Assembly: GCA_965212085.1 (NCBI GenBank)
Contig: OZ243042.1
Location: 620,001-684,000 of the forward strand
Length of the DNA: 64,000 nt
Direction of reading: 5' to 3'
Origin: JAHRAW01 sp965212085
GTDB taxonomy: Bacteria > Pseudomonadota > Gammaproteobacteria > Arenicellales > Poriferihabitantaceae
Shown: positions 11,599 through 19,963 of the stretch, one piece after another
Position numbering within the stretch: the first letter of the stretch is position 1
Layout of the letters: each line of letters begins with the position of its first letter
Notes under the pieces: model-generated
What the model was told of the DNA's origin: nothing
Seen by the model: only the letters and a program-made list of their open reading frames with translations
Databases searched by the model: none
Made by a program: the position numbers and the translations under genes

Positions 11599-12744
11599 TT
11601 AACGCAAGGTTCGCGCAAACGCCCGAATGTCATTGATCAGTAGATCCGGTTCCTCAAGGGCGGCGAAATGTCCGCCCCTCGGCATTTTTGTCCAGTGGGT
11701 TAGGTTATACACGCGCTCAACGTAGGAGCGCGGCGGCCACGACAGGAGTTCTTTCGGGAACAGCGCCGCGGCGGTTGGCACTTCAACGCGGTTGCCTTGC
11801 GGCGAAAACACGCGCCCGCCTTCTTCGCGGCGGCCGTAGTAAATCCACGACGCGGTATTGAAGGTGCCGGTTACCAGATAGGCCATGATATTGGTCAGCA
11901 ACGCGTCTTTAGAGTGCGCGCTTTCAATGTCGTCGCCGGCGGTGTCGGACCACGAGTTGAATTTTTCGATGAGCCACGCGGCGACGCCGACCGGGCTGTC
12001 CATCATGGCGTAACTTAACGTTTGCGGTTTGGTTGCCTGCTGGGTTCGGTAACCGTTTTCCATCATCTGTTGGCGCTTGAATTCGGCGGCCCACGCTTCT
12101 TCTTCCGCTCCCTGCGGGCCGTCGGGGTGGCGCATAGTCATGATGTTGATGTGGATTGCGCGGCACGCGGGGGCGTGTTCAAACCCAAGCCACGATGAAA
12201 TCGCGCCGCCCCAGTCGCCTCCCTGAGCGAGGTAGCCATCGTATCCCAATACGTCGGTCATCAATTTGGCAAACAGGCCGGCCATTTTTCGCGGCCCGTA
12301 CGGGCGTGGCGGGCGGCCGGAGAAACCGAAGCCCGGCAGGGACGGCGCGATGACATCGAAGGCATCTTCACCATCGCCGCCGAAGCGTTGCGGATGCGCC
12401 AAAGGTTCGATGATGTCGAGGAACTCGACCACCGAGCCGGGCCAGCCATGAGAAATGATCAACGGCAGCGGCGCGGGGCCGTCGCCTTTTTCATGGATGA
12501 AATGCAGGTCAATGCCGTCAACCTCGACTAAGTGATGTGAGAAACGGTTGATTGCGGCTTCGTGCTTGCGCCAGTCGTATTCATCCAACCAGTAGGCGCA
12601 AAACTCTTTCATGTAATCCAGGTTGGCGCCATAACCCCAGCCGCCGTCGTCGGGCATCTCGTGCCAGGGATACTCGGCGACGCGCGTTCGAATGCGCTTG
12701 AGGGTGGCGTCGGGGACGTTGAGATGGAAAGGGCGGATATTCAT
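11599..12744 (-). CDS. Epoxide hydrolase family alpha/beta-hydrolase
   Basis: 381 aa with the N-terminal EHN domain (RPFHLNVPDATLKRIRTRVA) followed by an alpha/beta-hydrolase core. Visible residues are the oxyanion HGWPGS, the nucleophile Asp in GGDWGG, and the catalytic His near the end in PRGGHFAALEEPDL. The family hydrolyses epoxides to diols by a covalent ester intermediate; many bacterial members have unknown substrates. It starts 30 bp after the VWA gene upstream, so it may be transcribed with the ExbB-VWA operon, though a functional link is not evident. Confidence 0.9.
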   Translation of the reverse strand: MNIRPFHLNVPDATLKRIRTRVAEYPWHEMPDDGGWGYGANLDYMKEFCAYWLDEYDWRKHEAAINRFSHHLVEVDGIDLHFIHEKGDGPAPLPLIISHGWPGSVVEFLDIIEPLAHPQRFGGDGEDAFDVIAPSLPGFGFSGRPPRPYGPRKMAGLFAKLMTDVLGYDGYLAQGGDWGGAISSWLGFEHAPACRAIHINIMTMRHPDGPQGAEEEAWAAEFKRQQMMENGYRTQQATKPQTLSYAMMDSPVGVAAWLIEKFNSWSDTAGDDIESAHSKDALLTNIMAYLVTGTFNTASWIYYGRREEGGRVFSPQGNRVEVPTAAALFPKELLSWPPRSYVERVYNLTHWTKMPRGGHFAALEEPDLLINDIRAFARTLR

Positions 12745-12774
12745 GCTTTGTTTTGTTTACTTCCCCGAACCCGC

Positions 12775-13755
12775 TCAGTTCCGATTGACGTGGTCGGCCT
12801 CAACGATGTTGCTTCTGCGGTTCAGGCCGAGGGCGACGAATGCGCCGCGGTTGCGGCGGGCTACTTCGCGCATCAGGGTGGCGAAGCGGTCGGCTATGTG
12901 GTCTTCCTGCTGGAAGCCGATGCCGTGAATTTGCGCGATGGGTTGGCCGGTTTTGGGGTCGAGGTTCAAGGTTGAAACGGTGTCCAAAACCAGGTCGTAG
13001 GACGAGCCGGTGTAGTCGTCTCCGAAGATGTAGATGGCGAGTTTGTCGGTGCGTTTGGCGTAGGTTTTGAGCGCGCGCTGCAGGCCTTCCACCGGGCTGC
13101 TGTTGGAAAAACCCGACCAGGATTTCATCGCCGCCAGCACCGATTTTCTTCGCCCCGGGGTGTCGGGAATCCACTTGCCGGCGTAGCTTTTTATCAAGTA
13201 AGCGCCGTTGTCATTCATGATCTGGAATCCTTTCACCTTTGGGTGAATGGAAATCACGTTTTCCAGTTCCGAAATAACGCGCGGCCACATTTTTTTCATG
13301 CTGCCGGAAGTGTCCACGATAAAAATGATGTAGTTGCTGTCCACCGGGATACCGCCGACCTTGACCACTTCGTCGGTGGCCGCTTTTTCGGACGCTTCCC
13401 GCTGCGCCGCCGCATCGGTTTTTATTTTCAGTATCTTTGCCTTTGCGCGCTCTTCGGCAAGCCGCTGCTTCAACCCGGCGATGTTGGCGTTGGGCGCGGC
13501 CACTTCCCGAATTTTGGCTTCGAGGCTGCGGGTCTCATCGCGCAGGCGGTCACGCGCTTCTTCGCCGCCGGCTTTTGTTTTTTTCTCGGCGGCGATGCTA
13601 CCGAGCAGGTTTTTTATTCGCTCGGTGTTCAACGCGCCACCGGCCACGTCGGTTTTTGACAACAATACCAGCAGCACCATCGCCGCGAAACCGCAGCAAA
13701 TCACGTCGAGGAACGACATGCTGAAAATTTCGTTGTTTCTTCGGTTGCTTTTCAT
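12775..13755 (-). CDS. Membrane-anchored VWA protein with ExbD/TolR-like N-terminus (second copy)
   Basis: 326 aa. Residues 11-32 (SMSFLDVICCGFAAMVLLVLL) form one TM with an Asp at 17, placed like the proton-carrying Asp of ExbD/TolR/MotB. A coiled-coil-like Lys/Glu/Ala stretch follows (about 45-130), then a von Willebrand A domain: MIDAS DTSGSM at 148-153, SNSSP and the Asp of IFGDDYTG later. The C-terminal domain would be periplasmic. It follows the paralogous VWA gene by 13 bp, in an operon with an ExbB/TolQ-like channel. Likely role: stator or plug partner of the channel with a metal-dependent ligand-binding head (inference). Confidence 0.8.
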   Translation of the reverse strand: MKSNRRNNEIFSMSFLDVICCGFAAMVLLVLLSKTDVAGGALNTERIKNLLGSIAAEKKTKAGGEEARDRLRDETRSLEAKIREVAAPNANIAGLKQRLAEERAKAKILKIKTDAAAQREASEKAATDEVVKVGGIPVDSNYIIFIVDTSGSMKKMWPRVISELENVISIHPKVKGFQIMNDNGAYLIKSYAGKWIPDTPGRRKSVLAAMKSWSGFSNSSPVEGLQRALKTYAKRTDKLAIYIFGDDYTGSSYDLVLDTVSTLNLDPKTGQPIAQIHGIGFQQEDHIADRFATLMREVARRNRGAFVALGLNRRSNIVEADHVNRN

Positions 13756-13768
13756 GTTTGCACCGGTT

Positions 13769-14836
13769 TCATGGCCACGACCCCGCCGGGCTGATCATCA
13801 TGCCGGTGGTGGTGGCCGACCACAGCCAGTAGGCGTAGGCCGCGTCCGGGTCGCCTTCAATCGGCAGCAGAACCGTGTTGACTTTGGCGGCGCTCTTGAA
13901 AGATTGAACCGCCGAGTAAAACAACGCGCTGCGGCACTCGCCGCTTACGTTGTTTTTGTTGCCAACGCCGCACGCCTTGAGTCTTTTCAGCACCGACAAC
14001 GGCCCCTTGGTGGGCAGGCTGTCGGTGATGACGTAGACGTCGGTGGGGCGTATTGAACTGTTTTTGACCAGCGCCAGCGCCGAATGAAGATTGGTCGCAT
14101 CCCGCGGATACAATTTATCCAGGGCTTGGGAGACCGCCGAACGGGCGTTGTCATCGCCGCCGCTTTGCCATTTCCGGTCCGGCACAAAATTCGCTTGGGC
14201 GTTGTAATGAACGACCGCGTATTTGCTGTTCTCGGGAATCCGTTCGAGAATCCAGTTGGCCACCGCGACCGCCCGCCGCCATTTCGGCGCGGCTTTTTTG
14301 GCGGCGGTGTCGGACGCCTTGATTTTTACAATATCCACCAGGCGCTCGTCGGCCATGGAGGCGCTGCTGTCCAGCAAAATCAGGATGCGCGATCCGGTTA
14401 CGCGCAAGCCGATCAGATGTTCCTCATTTGTTTTTTCCTTGACCGACTCGGTTTTCGCGGAGGCGGCGGCGGCCCGTTGTTTTTGCTGCGCCAGTTTTTG
14501 CTCAAGGGCGGAAATTTCTTTGGTCAAGCGGATGAGTTCTTCCACCGTTGCGCCGGCCTCTTCATCGGACTGCAGCGAGCGCTTTATCCGCCCTTGCAGT
14601 TCTTGTTTGAGTTCTTCGAGTTGCGCCGCCAGCGCGTTGTTGTCGGACTCGAGGGTTTTGATTTCAGCACGCACGCCGGCCAGTTCGGCTTGCAGGGCGT
14701 TGAGTTCGGTTTCGGGTTCTTCGGTATGATATTTGACCAGCATAAAAATCAAAATGATGGCGCCGAGGCCGCAGGCCATGATGTCCAAAAACGCGAGGTT
14801 GAAACCCGCCGGCCTGCGTTGTGAGGACCAGCGCAT
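13769..14836 (-). CDS. Membrane-anchored VWA protein with ExbD/TolR-like N-terminus (first copy)
   Basis: 355 aa. The N-terminus NLAFLDIMACGLGAIILIFM (13-32) is one TM with Asp at 18, matching the FLD of its paralogue and the position of the essential Asp of ExbD/TolR. Residues 42-135 are strongly heptad-like (coiled coil). The VWA domain begins near 150 with MIDAS DSSASM (156-161), a conserved Thr in RDATNLHSAL and Asp in VITDSLPT, so the metal site looks complete. Start ATG overlaps the stop of an 8-codon micro-ORF (TGATG) that follows the channel gene. Confidence 0.82.
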   Translation of the reverse strand: MRWSSQRRPAGFNLAFLDIMACGLGAIILIFMLVKYHTEEPETELNALQAELAGVRAEIKTLESDNNALAAQLEELKQELQGRIKRSLQSDEEAGATVEELIRLTKEISALEQKLAQQKQRAAAASAKTESVKEKTNEEHLIGLRVTGSRILILLDSSASMADERLVDIVKIKASDTAAKKAAPKWRRAVAVANWILERIPENSKYAVVHYNAQANFVPDRKWQSGGDDNARSAVSQALDKLYPRDATNLHSALALVKNSSIRPTDVYVITDSLPTKGPLSVLKRLKACGVGNKNNVSGECRSALFYSAVQSFKSAAKVNTVLLPIEGDPDAAYAYWLWSATTTGMMISPAGSWP

Positions 14837-14879
14837 CAGGTTTTCTCGATGCGATGGCGCATCAGTTTTTCTCGATGCG
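14828..14879. repeat. 26-bp tandem duplication at the channel-VWA gene junction
   Basis: Two 26-bp units lie side by side (14854-14879 and 14828-14853). They are nearly identical: CGCATCGAGAAAA-x-CTGATGCGC is shared and the last three bases differ. Each unit contains TGATG, so the stop/start overlap between the genes has been duplicated. Confidence 0.9.
14836..14862 (-). CDS. Possible coupling micro-ORF (8 aa)
   Basis: The ATG overlapping the channel gene's stop opens ATG-CGC-CAT-CGC-ATC-GAG-AAA-ACC-TGA (MRHRIEKT), whose own TGA overlaps the ATG of the next VWA gene. It is a by-product of the 26-bp duplication but would keep ribosomes passing from one gene to the next. Translation is not proven. 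Confidence 0.35.
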   Translation of the reverse strand: MRHRIEKT

Positions 14880-15644
14880 ATTCAGCAGAAACTCTTCACA
14901 ATACGCCTGGGTGTCCACCACCAGTTTGTCCTGCAAGCGCTGCAGTTCGTGCAGCAGAAACATCAGCAGGATGCTGATAATCAACGCCACCAGCGTGGAA
15001 TTGAACGCCACGCCGAGGCTGTTGGTCATCCCGGAAATATCCCCGGCCAGGGCCTGGTCGGCCTGGGAAAGCGCCTGCCCGATGCCGCGCACGGTGCCGA
15101 TAAATCCGATGGACGGGATCGCCCAGATCAAATAGCGGATCATGGAGTTCCCGGATTCGATGCGCGCCGCAAGGGCTTCGACGCCGGTGACGATCGCGTC
15201 CGAAGTGTTCTGTACGTCTTCGGTGGCGATGTAGCGGCGCGCCGCGGTGCTCAGGGTTTTGATCAGCGGCGTGTTGCGCGTTTCCTCATCCTCTATTTTT
15301 TCAAATTCCCGCAGCGCCGCCTGCATTTCCCGCATGGTGAAACTTTGCGCCGAATCTTTCGCTTCCTCGTCGGCGATGAGTTTCATGCTGAACAAGTAGC
15401 GGTGCTTGGCGATCAGGTAGCACTTTTCCAGAATCAGGTAGATGCCCCAGAACATCAGAATAATGCAAACCTCCTGCTCGTAGTCTTTAAGAATGACCGC
15501 GAGGGTTCGCGCCGCCGACAGCCCTTGCTGCTGCGCCACGAACAACGCCTGCTCTGCGCGCGGCCAAATCAACGCGACATAAACCGCGTGCACGCTCACC
15601 GCGCTGACCGCCAGGGCGATTACGGCTCTCAACATACTCGGCAT
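14862..15644 (-). CDS. MotA/TolQ/ExbB-family proton channel protein
   Basis: 260 aa. Hydrophobic segments lie at about 8-26, 59-76, 169-190 and 212-233. The last two carry the family signature: AIPSIGFIGTVRGIGQAL, then GMTNSLGVAFNSTLVAL, with the conserved Thr/Ser/Pro pattern of TolQ/ExbB TM2-TM3. The cytoplasmic loop (77-168) is large and charged. TolQ/ExbB/MotA form pentameric inner-membrane channels around two ExbD/TolR/MotB subunits and turn proton flow into force. Here no classical ExbD or TolR follows; instead two VWA proteins with ExbD-like N-termini do. No TonB or TolA is nearby. Confidence 0.88.
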   Translation of the reverse strand: MPSMLRAVIALAVSAVSVHAVYVALIWPRAEQALFVAQQQGLSAARTLAVILKDYEQEVCIILMFWGIYLILEKCYLIAKHRYLFSMKLIADEEAKDSAQSFTMREMQAALREFEKIEDEETRNTPLIKTLSTAARRYIATEDVQNTSDAIVTGVEALAARIESGNSMIRYLIWAIPSIGFIGTVRGIGQALSQADQALAGDISGMTNSLGVAFNSTLVALIISILLMFLLHELQRLQDKLVVDTQAYCEEFLLNRIEKN

Positions 15645-15653
15645 GCTCTCCTC

Positions 15654-15836
15654 CTAAATATCAACCGGAAAAGTGACCGGGCTGTGAAGGCTGACGGAAT
15701 ACGGCTCGCCGTCGGCGGTGGCGGTGGCATCGGCGTGAAACACCAGGATCTGAAACAGCAACGCCGCAATCCCAAACGCAGCCAGCGCCAGCCACAAAAT
15801 GCGCCGCTTGATGGTCGTGTTCATCGTCATGCTCAT
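15654..15836 (-). CDS. Small single-TM protein (60 aa) of the VWA operon
   Basis: GGAGG lies 6 nt before the ATG at 15836; earlier Met codons overlap the SD or the preceding gene's end. The sequence MSMTMNTTIKRRIL is followed by one TM at about 15-32 and a periplasmic tail of about 28 residues ending FPVDI. Function unknown. It sits 16 bp after the PEGA/FGE gene and 9 bp before the channel gene, so it is probably a subunit of the same membrane complex. Confidence 0.65.
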   Translation of the reverse strand: MSMTMNTTIKRRILWLALAAFGIAALLFQILVFHADATATADGEPYSVSLHSPVTFPVDI

Positions 15837-15852
15837 AGTCATCCTCCGATTG

Positions 15853-17886
15853 TCATTCTTTACCATACAAGTACCGCGCCACGCGAAACCCAACGTCATC
15901 GCGCGCCCGCGGCAAGCCTTCCCGGAAACTCGAGCGCAGGCCGGTTATGGACGCCGAACGAAAGCTCGCGCCCTTGACGACTCGTCCGTCGCCCGCCCCG
16001 TCACCGTGCCGCCCGCCGAACGGATTGGCCTCCACCCGCCCCGGTTCGGGGGGGCGCAAATCATATATGTCATGCACCCATTCGCTGACGTTTCCGGCCA
16101 TATCATACAACCCCGCCGCGTCCGCCACAAACGACGCCACCGGCGCAACGCCGGCGAAACCGTCGTCGTAGCGGGGAATGTATTTGGACACGCTCCCTTT
16201 GGCGCTTTCGTCGGCAAAATTGCCGCTGTTTGCGGGGATGGTGGTGTCGTCGCCCCACACAAACCGCGACGCTTTGGGGCGCCCCGCAACCCGCGCCAGC
16301 CATTCCCATTCCGCCTCGGACAACAGGCGGTAGCCGTCGGCGGTTGCATCAAAACCGCGCAGTTGTTCACCGGCAAAATCGTAGGCCGGCTGCAACCCGT
16401 CCTGCTTGCTCATCCAGTTGCAAAAACCCGCCGCCGCCGCCCACGACACGTTGCGCACCGGATGTTTTTTACCGGCCCCTTGAAGTGGTTTGTATTGGGC
16501 AAACTGCTCTTCGGTGATTTCGGTGGTGCTGACGTAAAACGGTTTGCTCAGCATCACCCGCCGTTGAAATTCGTTGGCGCGCCGGGCCTTCTCGTTTCTC
16601 GGCGCGCCCATGGTAAAGCTTCCAGATTGCCCGCGGGGATCAAAAAATTTCATGCTGACGCCGGCGGCGGCGGTCAAAACCGCGCGCGCCTCGGACAAAC
16701 GCGCCGCCAGTTCGGTTTGCAATTTTTCATCGATCAGCAACGGCGCGGCGGCGGACGGCGTGACCGGCAGCTCCACGGTCCGGTAGCCGGAACGCGCCAG
16801 GGTGATTTTTTGCCGCAACGCCTGCAAGCGCAGCGTCTGCGGCGTAACGCCCATCGCCACGCCGTTGACGCGCAGGTCCGCGGGCGGTGTGCTGCGAACC
16901 ACCACTTCGCCGATTTCCTTTTCCAGCGCAAATGAAATTTCCACTTGCTCGTTGGCTTTCAGCAACACCTCCCGGGACTGCGGGAGATAGCCCGGTTTTT
17001 CATAGCGAAGGACGTGCTTCCGGCCCGCCGCCAGCGACAACGAACGGGCGATATCGGCGGCCACCCCGTTGACGCGCAGCACGCCGCCGGCGGGGGACGC
17101 CTTGACGCGCACCGCGGTTTGTCTGAGCGCAAGCCGGTAATCGCGCTTGATATTGGTCCGGGTGTTGGTGATGACGATCTCCTCTTCAACGGTTTGATAC
17201 CCCTCCAGCATCACCCGCACGCGATGCACGCCGCCCGGCACCGCCGCCAGTTGAACGGGCGTCGGGCCTTTTTGCGCGCCGTTGATTACCACCAGCGCGC
17301 CCGCCGGTTCAGAACGGATGCCGAGGTCGCCGGCGAGCGGCGTCAGATCCAGATGACGGGTCAGGTCTTGGCCGGTTTGCACCTCGAGTTGCAGCGTCTC
17401 CGGCTGGTAAAACTCGTTATCCACATCAACGCGCACCACGCCCGGCGGCAACTCCCGGTCAAAACGCCCGGCGGTGGCGGCATATACGCCGTTGATGTGC
17501 CAGCGGGTTTCGGCGAGGGATGGCTCCGTGGTAATGACAACCCGCACCGGCGCTTCCTGTAGTTCAACCACCAGGTGTTTCACACCCGTCGCAAAATCAA
17601 CCTCCAGCGTGCGGCTGATAAAGCCGCGGGCGGCAAAGCGCAGGGCGGCCCGCCCGCCGAGTACGTAGGCGGCGTCGAACAACACCACGCCGGCGCCATC
17701 AGACACGGACACCGAAACATTTTCCGCGGCCAGTGGCGGGGCGACCTGAAAAGAGACGCTATGCGTAAAAAAAACCAGCGGCAGGATTACCACGAACAAC
17801 AAAATCCCCCCGAGCAAACCGAACCATAGTTTTGTCCGGAAGCCTCGCTTGGCGGTTTTCAGTTTTTGTTTTAGGCTATCTGTCAC
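15853..17886 (-). CDS. PEGA-repeat protein with C-terminal FGE/SUMF1-like domain
   Basis: 677 aa. One TM at 20-40 anchors a periplasmic protein. PEGA-type beta domains occur at about 186-245, 256-312 and 326-378 (IRSEPAGALVVINGAQKGPT; STPPADLRVNGVAMGVTP). A formylglycine-generating-enzyme-like domain occupies about 405-677: SGSFTMGAPRNE, PVRNVSWAAAAGFCNWM, YRLLSEAEWEWLARV, GLYDMAGNVSEWV, RVVKGASFRS. True FGE needs Cys residues near the C-terminus; here that region (RVVKGASF...GFRVARYL) has none, so it is probably a binding fold rather than an enzyme. It starts 6 bp after the NERD gene ends. Confidence 0.85.
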   Translation of the reverse strand: MTDSLKQKLKTAKRGFRTKLWFGLLGGILLFVVILPLVFFTHSVSFQVAPPLAAENVSVSVSDGAGVVLFDAAYVLGGRAALRFAARGFISRTLEVDFATGVKHLVVELQEAPVRVVITTEPSLAETRWHINGVYAATAGRFDRELPPGVVRVDVDNEFYQPETLQLEVQTGQDLTRHLDLTPLAGDLGIRSEPAGALVVINGAQKGPTPVQLAAVPGGVHRVRVMLEGYQTVEEEIVITNTRTNIKRDYRLALRQTAVRVKASPAGGVLRVNGVAADIARSLSLAAGRKHVLRYEKPGYLPQSREVLLKANEQVEISFALEKEIGEVVVRSTPPADLRVNGVAMGVTPQTLRLQALRQKITLARSGYRTVELPVTPSAAAPLLIDEKLQTELAARLSEARAVLTAAAGVSMKFFDPRGQSGSFTMGAPRNEKARRANEFQRRVMLSKPFYVSTTEITEEQFAQYKPLQGAGKKHPVRNVSWAAAAGFCNWMSKQDGLQPAYDFAGEQLRGFDATADGYRLLSEAEWEWLARVAGRPKASRFVWGDDTTIPANSGNFADESAKGSVSKYIPRYDDGFAGVAPVASFVADAAGLYDMAGNVSEWVHDIYDLRPPEPGRVEANPFGGRHGDGAGDGRVVKGASFRSASITGLRSSFREGLPRARDDVGFRVARYLYGKE

Positions 17887-17892
17887 GGCTGC

Positions 17893-19956
17893 TCAAATTT
17901 TTTCATCACACACCACGCTAACTTCCACCGCCGGCGCTCCCGGCACCAGATCAACGGTGACCAGTTTGGACTGGTAACCGGAACGCGAGCCCTCAAAAAC
18001 CCGCCTGCCGGGGCGCAGCCGAATGGTGCGGCGCGCGGTTTTTCCAACTTGCCCCACGCCGCGCACGATGATATGGGTTTTGTTGTCGGACACCACCACC
18101 ACGTCCACTTCGGTTTGGTACGCATCCACCTTGCGCGCCAGTTCGCCGTGAAGTTTTTGCAGCCCCGGACTGACCCCGGCAAGCGCCTCAACTTCCCGCA
18201 GATACGCGGCAACCGAATCGAGCACGCTTTGATCCCCGAGCCGGTGTTCGCGGTCGAGGGTGCGGCGGATTTTTGCGGTGGCGCCGACCACCCGCGCGGC
18301 CAAATCGTGATTTTCGACGGCGGTTTTGTCGTCGGGTTTCAGTTGCCGGGCGCGCTCAAAATGTTTTTCCGCGACCGGCCAGTCATCCCGCGCCTTGGCC
18401 TGTTCGCCGAGGGAAAGTTGCGCTGCAAACGCCCTTTCCGTGCGCGCTTGGGCCAGGCGTTTTTGCAAAACCCCGAGTTCCGCGCTCGCCGGGGAAATAT
18501 TTTTTGCCAAGGCGATGTGTTGTTCCGCCACGGCCAGATCACCCGCGTCCAAAGCGCGCTGTGCGCCGCGCACCGCGCCCGCAAATCGCTGCTGTTTTAA
18601 CTGCGCCCGTAACGCTTTAAGGCGCGACCCGGCCGCCTTGCGGGACGGATCAATGGACAACGCTTCCCGCAACGCCGCGGCTTCCTTTTCCGGTCGGTTC
18701 TCGTTTTGCGCGACCGCCGCCCGCCGCAACAAATCCAGCACCCGGGGCATGACCGCAATCCGTTTTTCCAGGGCCAGCATTTCCGCATCCAAAGGATTCA
18801 GGCGCAACGCCTCGCGCACGGCCTTTTCCGCCTCCGGCGCGCGGTCATCGTCAAACGCCTCCTGTGCATCGCGCATCGCCGCCTCCAGCCGCGTGTCATA
18901 TTCCGCAGACGCCTGCGCCACCAGCACACCGGCCTGTTGTAATTTTTCCCGCGCAAGCAAGTATTCGCCATTCGCAAACGATTCAATGGCGCGCGCTTTC
19001 AGATCTTGCAGTTCGGCGTATTTTTCAGCGGCCCATTCATTCAGCCGTATCTCATCAATTTTCGGCTCGACTTCGCCTTCATACTGCGCCAACTGCTCCA
19101 TGAACTGCGCACGAAAAATATCGGTGTCGGCATTGGACGTTATGCTCTGCTCTGACTGTGTTGTTGGCTGGATATTTTCGAGTTGTATCGGAGAGATGTT
19201 GCTGATGTTCAGTCGAGGGATTAAATACACAAACCCCGCCCACACAAGCCCCAGCAAAATTGCAACGATGATAACCGTCTTTATACGGCTTTTGGTTTGG
19301 TTGATTTGGCTGATTTTGGCTTCTGCAATTCTTTCATCGGTTGTTTGGTTGGTTTTTGACTCTTCCGCCCGTTTTTCACAATTCTTCTTATGAAGTTCAT
19401 CCGTTTCTTTCCCGGGCGGAAGCCTCACGCTTTCAATCATTTCGTCAAATTTTTCTATTTCCTCGCTATTAAGCAGCCCAGCGGTTTTATTCTTGATGTA
19501 CTCATTGCATTTTTCCAAATGCACGACATTTTCATACCTACACTCTTTTATTTCGGCATCTCCGGCAAAAACGACTAACGAAAAAATCGCTTGGAAGTCA
19601 ATATCTAAATGTTCTACTTTTAAAAACTCTTTCAGTCTTTTCACGTGACGGGAATTTTGATCTACCGGATTTTGTTTCTCATGCTCTACTTCTGGAAATA
19701 CCACTTTCCATTTTTCGTTGGTGGAAGCGATTATCGTGCCTCCCCAGTTTTTTGTTTCAATAACGAAAACACCATATTTGGAAAAAACGATATGATCTAT
19801 TTGAGTCGTATCGTCTTCGGGTGGCAAGGTAACGTCATTAATAACACGATATTCAGGCCCCAATTCCTTCAGCCGCGTCTTTACTCTGTGCTCACCTCTT
19901 CGGCCTTTGGTTTTGGGCGATTTGAAAATAGCCGCTAACTTTTTTTCTCTTACCAT
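17893..19956 (-). CDS. NERD nuclease-like domain, TM segment and periplasmic repeat region
   Basis: 687 aa from the ATG at 19956; an earlier Met would overlap the upstream gene. Residues about 18-110 match the NERD domain: GRRGEHRVKTRL, IDHIVFSKYGVFVIETKNWGG with the Asp and E-x-K of a nuclease-like site. A charged linker leads to a TM at about 226-246 (TVIIVAILLGLVWAGFVYLI). Beyond lie TPR-like helical repeats (about 310-600) and a PEGA-like C-terminal beta domain (RTIRLRPGRRVFEGSRSGYQ). Predicted topology: nuclease-like part in the cytoplasm, repeats in the periplasm. The first third is clearly AT-richer than the rest, suggesting a chimera. Confidence 0.82.
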   Translation of the reverse strand: MVREKKLAAIFKSPKTKGRRGEHRVKTRLKELGPEYRVINDVTLPPEDDTTQIDHIVFSKYGVFVIETKNWGGTIIASTNEKWKVVFPEVEHEKQNPVDQNSRHVKRLKEFLKVEHLDIDFQAIFSLVVFAGDAEIKECRYENVVHLEKCNEYIKNKTAGLLNSEEIEKFDEMIESVRLPPGKETDELHKKNCEKRAEESKTNQTTDERIAEAKISQINQTKSRIKTVIIVAILLGLVWAGFVYLIPRLNISNISPIQLENIQPTTQSEQSITSNADTDIFRAQFMEQLAQYEGEVEPKIDEIRLNEWAAEKYAELQDLKARAIESFANGEYLLAREKLQQAGVLVAQASAEYDTRLEAAMRDAQEAFDDDRAPEAEKAVREALRLNPLDAEMLALEKRIAVMPRVLDLLRRAAVAQNENRPEKEAAALREALSIDPSRKAAGSRLKALRAQLKQQRFAGAVRGAQRALDAGDLAVAEQHIALAKNISPASAELGVLQKRLAQARTERAFAAQLSLGEQAKARDDWPVAEKHFERARQLKPDDKTAVENHDLAARVVGATAKIRRTLDREHRLGDQSVLDSVAAYLREVEALAGVSPGLQKLHGELARKVDAYQTEVDVVVVSDNKTHIIVRGVGQVGKTARRTIRLRPGRRVFEGSRSGYQSKLVTVDLVPGAPAVEVSVVCDEKI

Positions 19957-19963
19957 CCTGCAA

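Noticed and set aside
12775..15644. Zorya anti-phage system
   Set aside because: An ExbB/MotA-like gene is present, but there is no ZorB OmpA-like domain, no ZorC and no SNF2-like ZorD; only a loose functional analogy remains.
14733..15977. Long antisense ORFs in GC-rich genes (also 16.0-17.5, 26.0-27.5, 29.8-31.5, 35.5-36.8, 43.3-45.2 and 48.5-50.4 kb)
   Set aside because: They overlap recognised genes on the other strand, have no ribosome-binding site or motifs, and arise from the high third-position GC.
15853..16680. Active formylglycine-generating enzyme
   Set aside because: Catalytic cysteines and sulfatase genes are missing.
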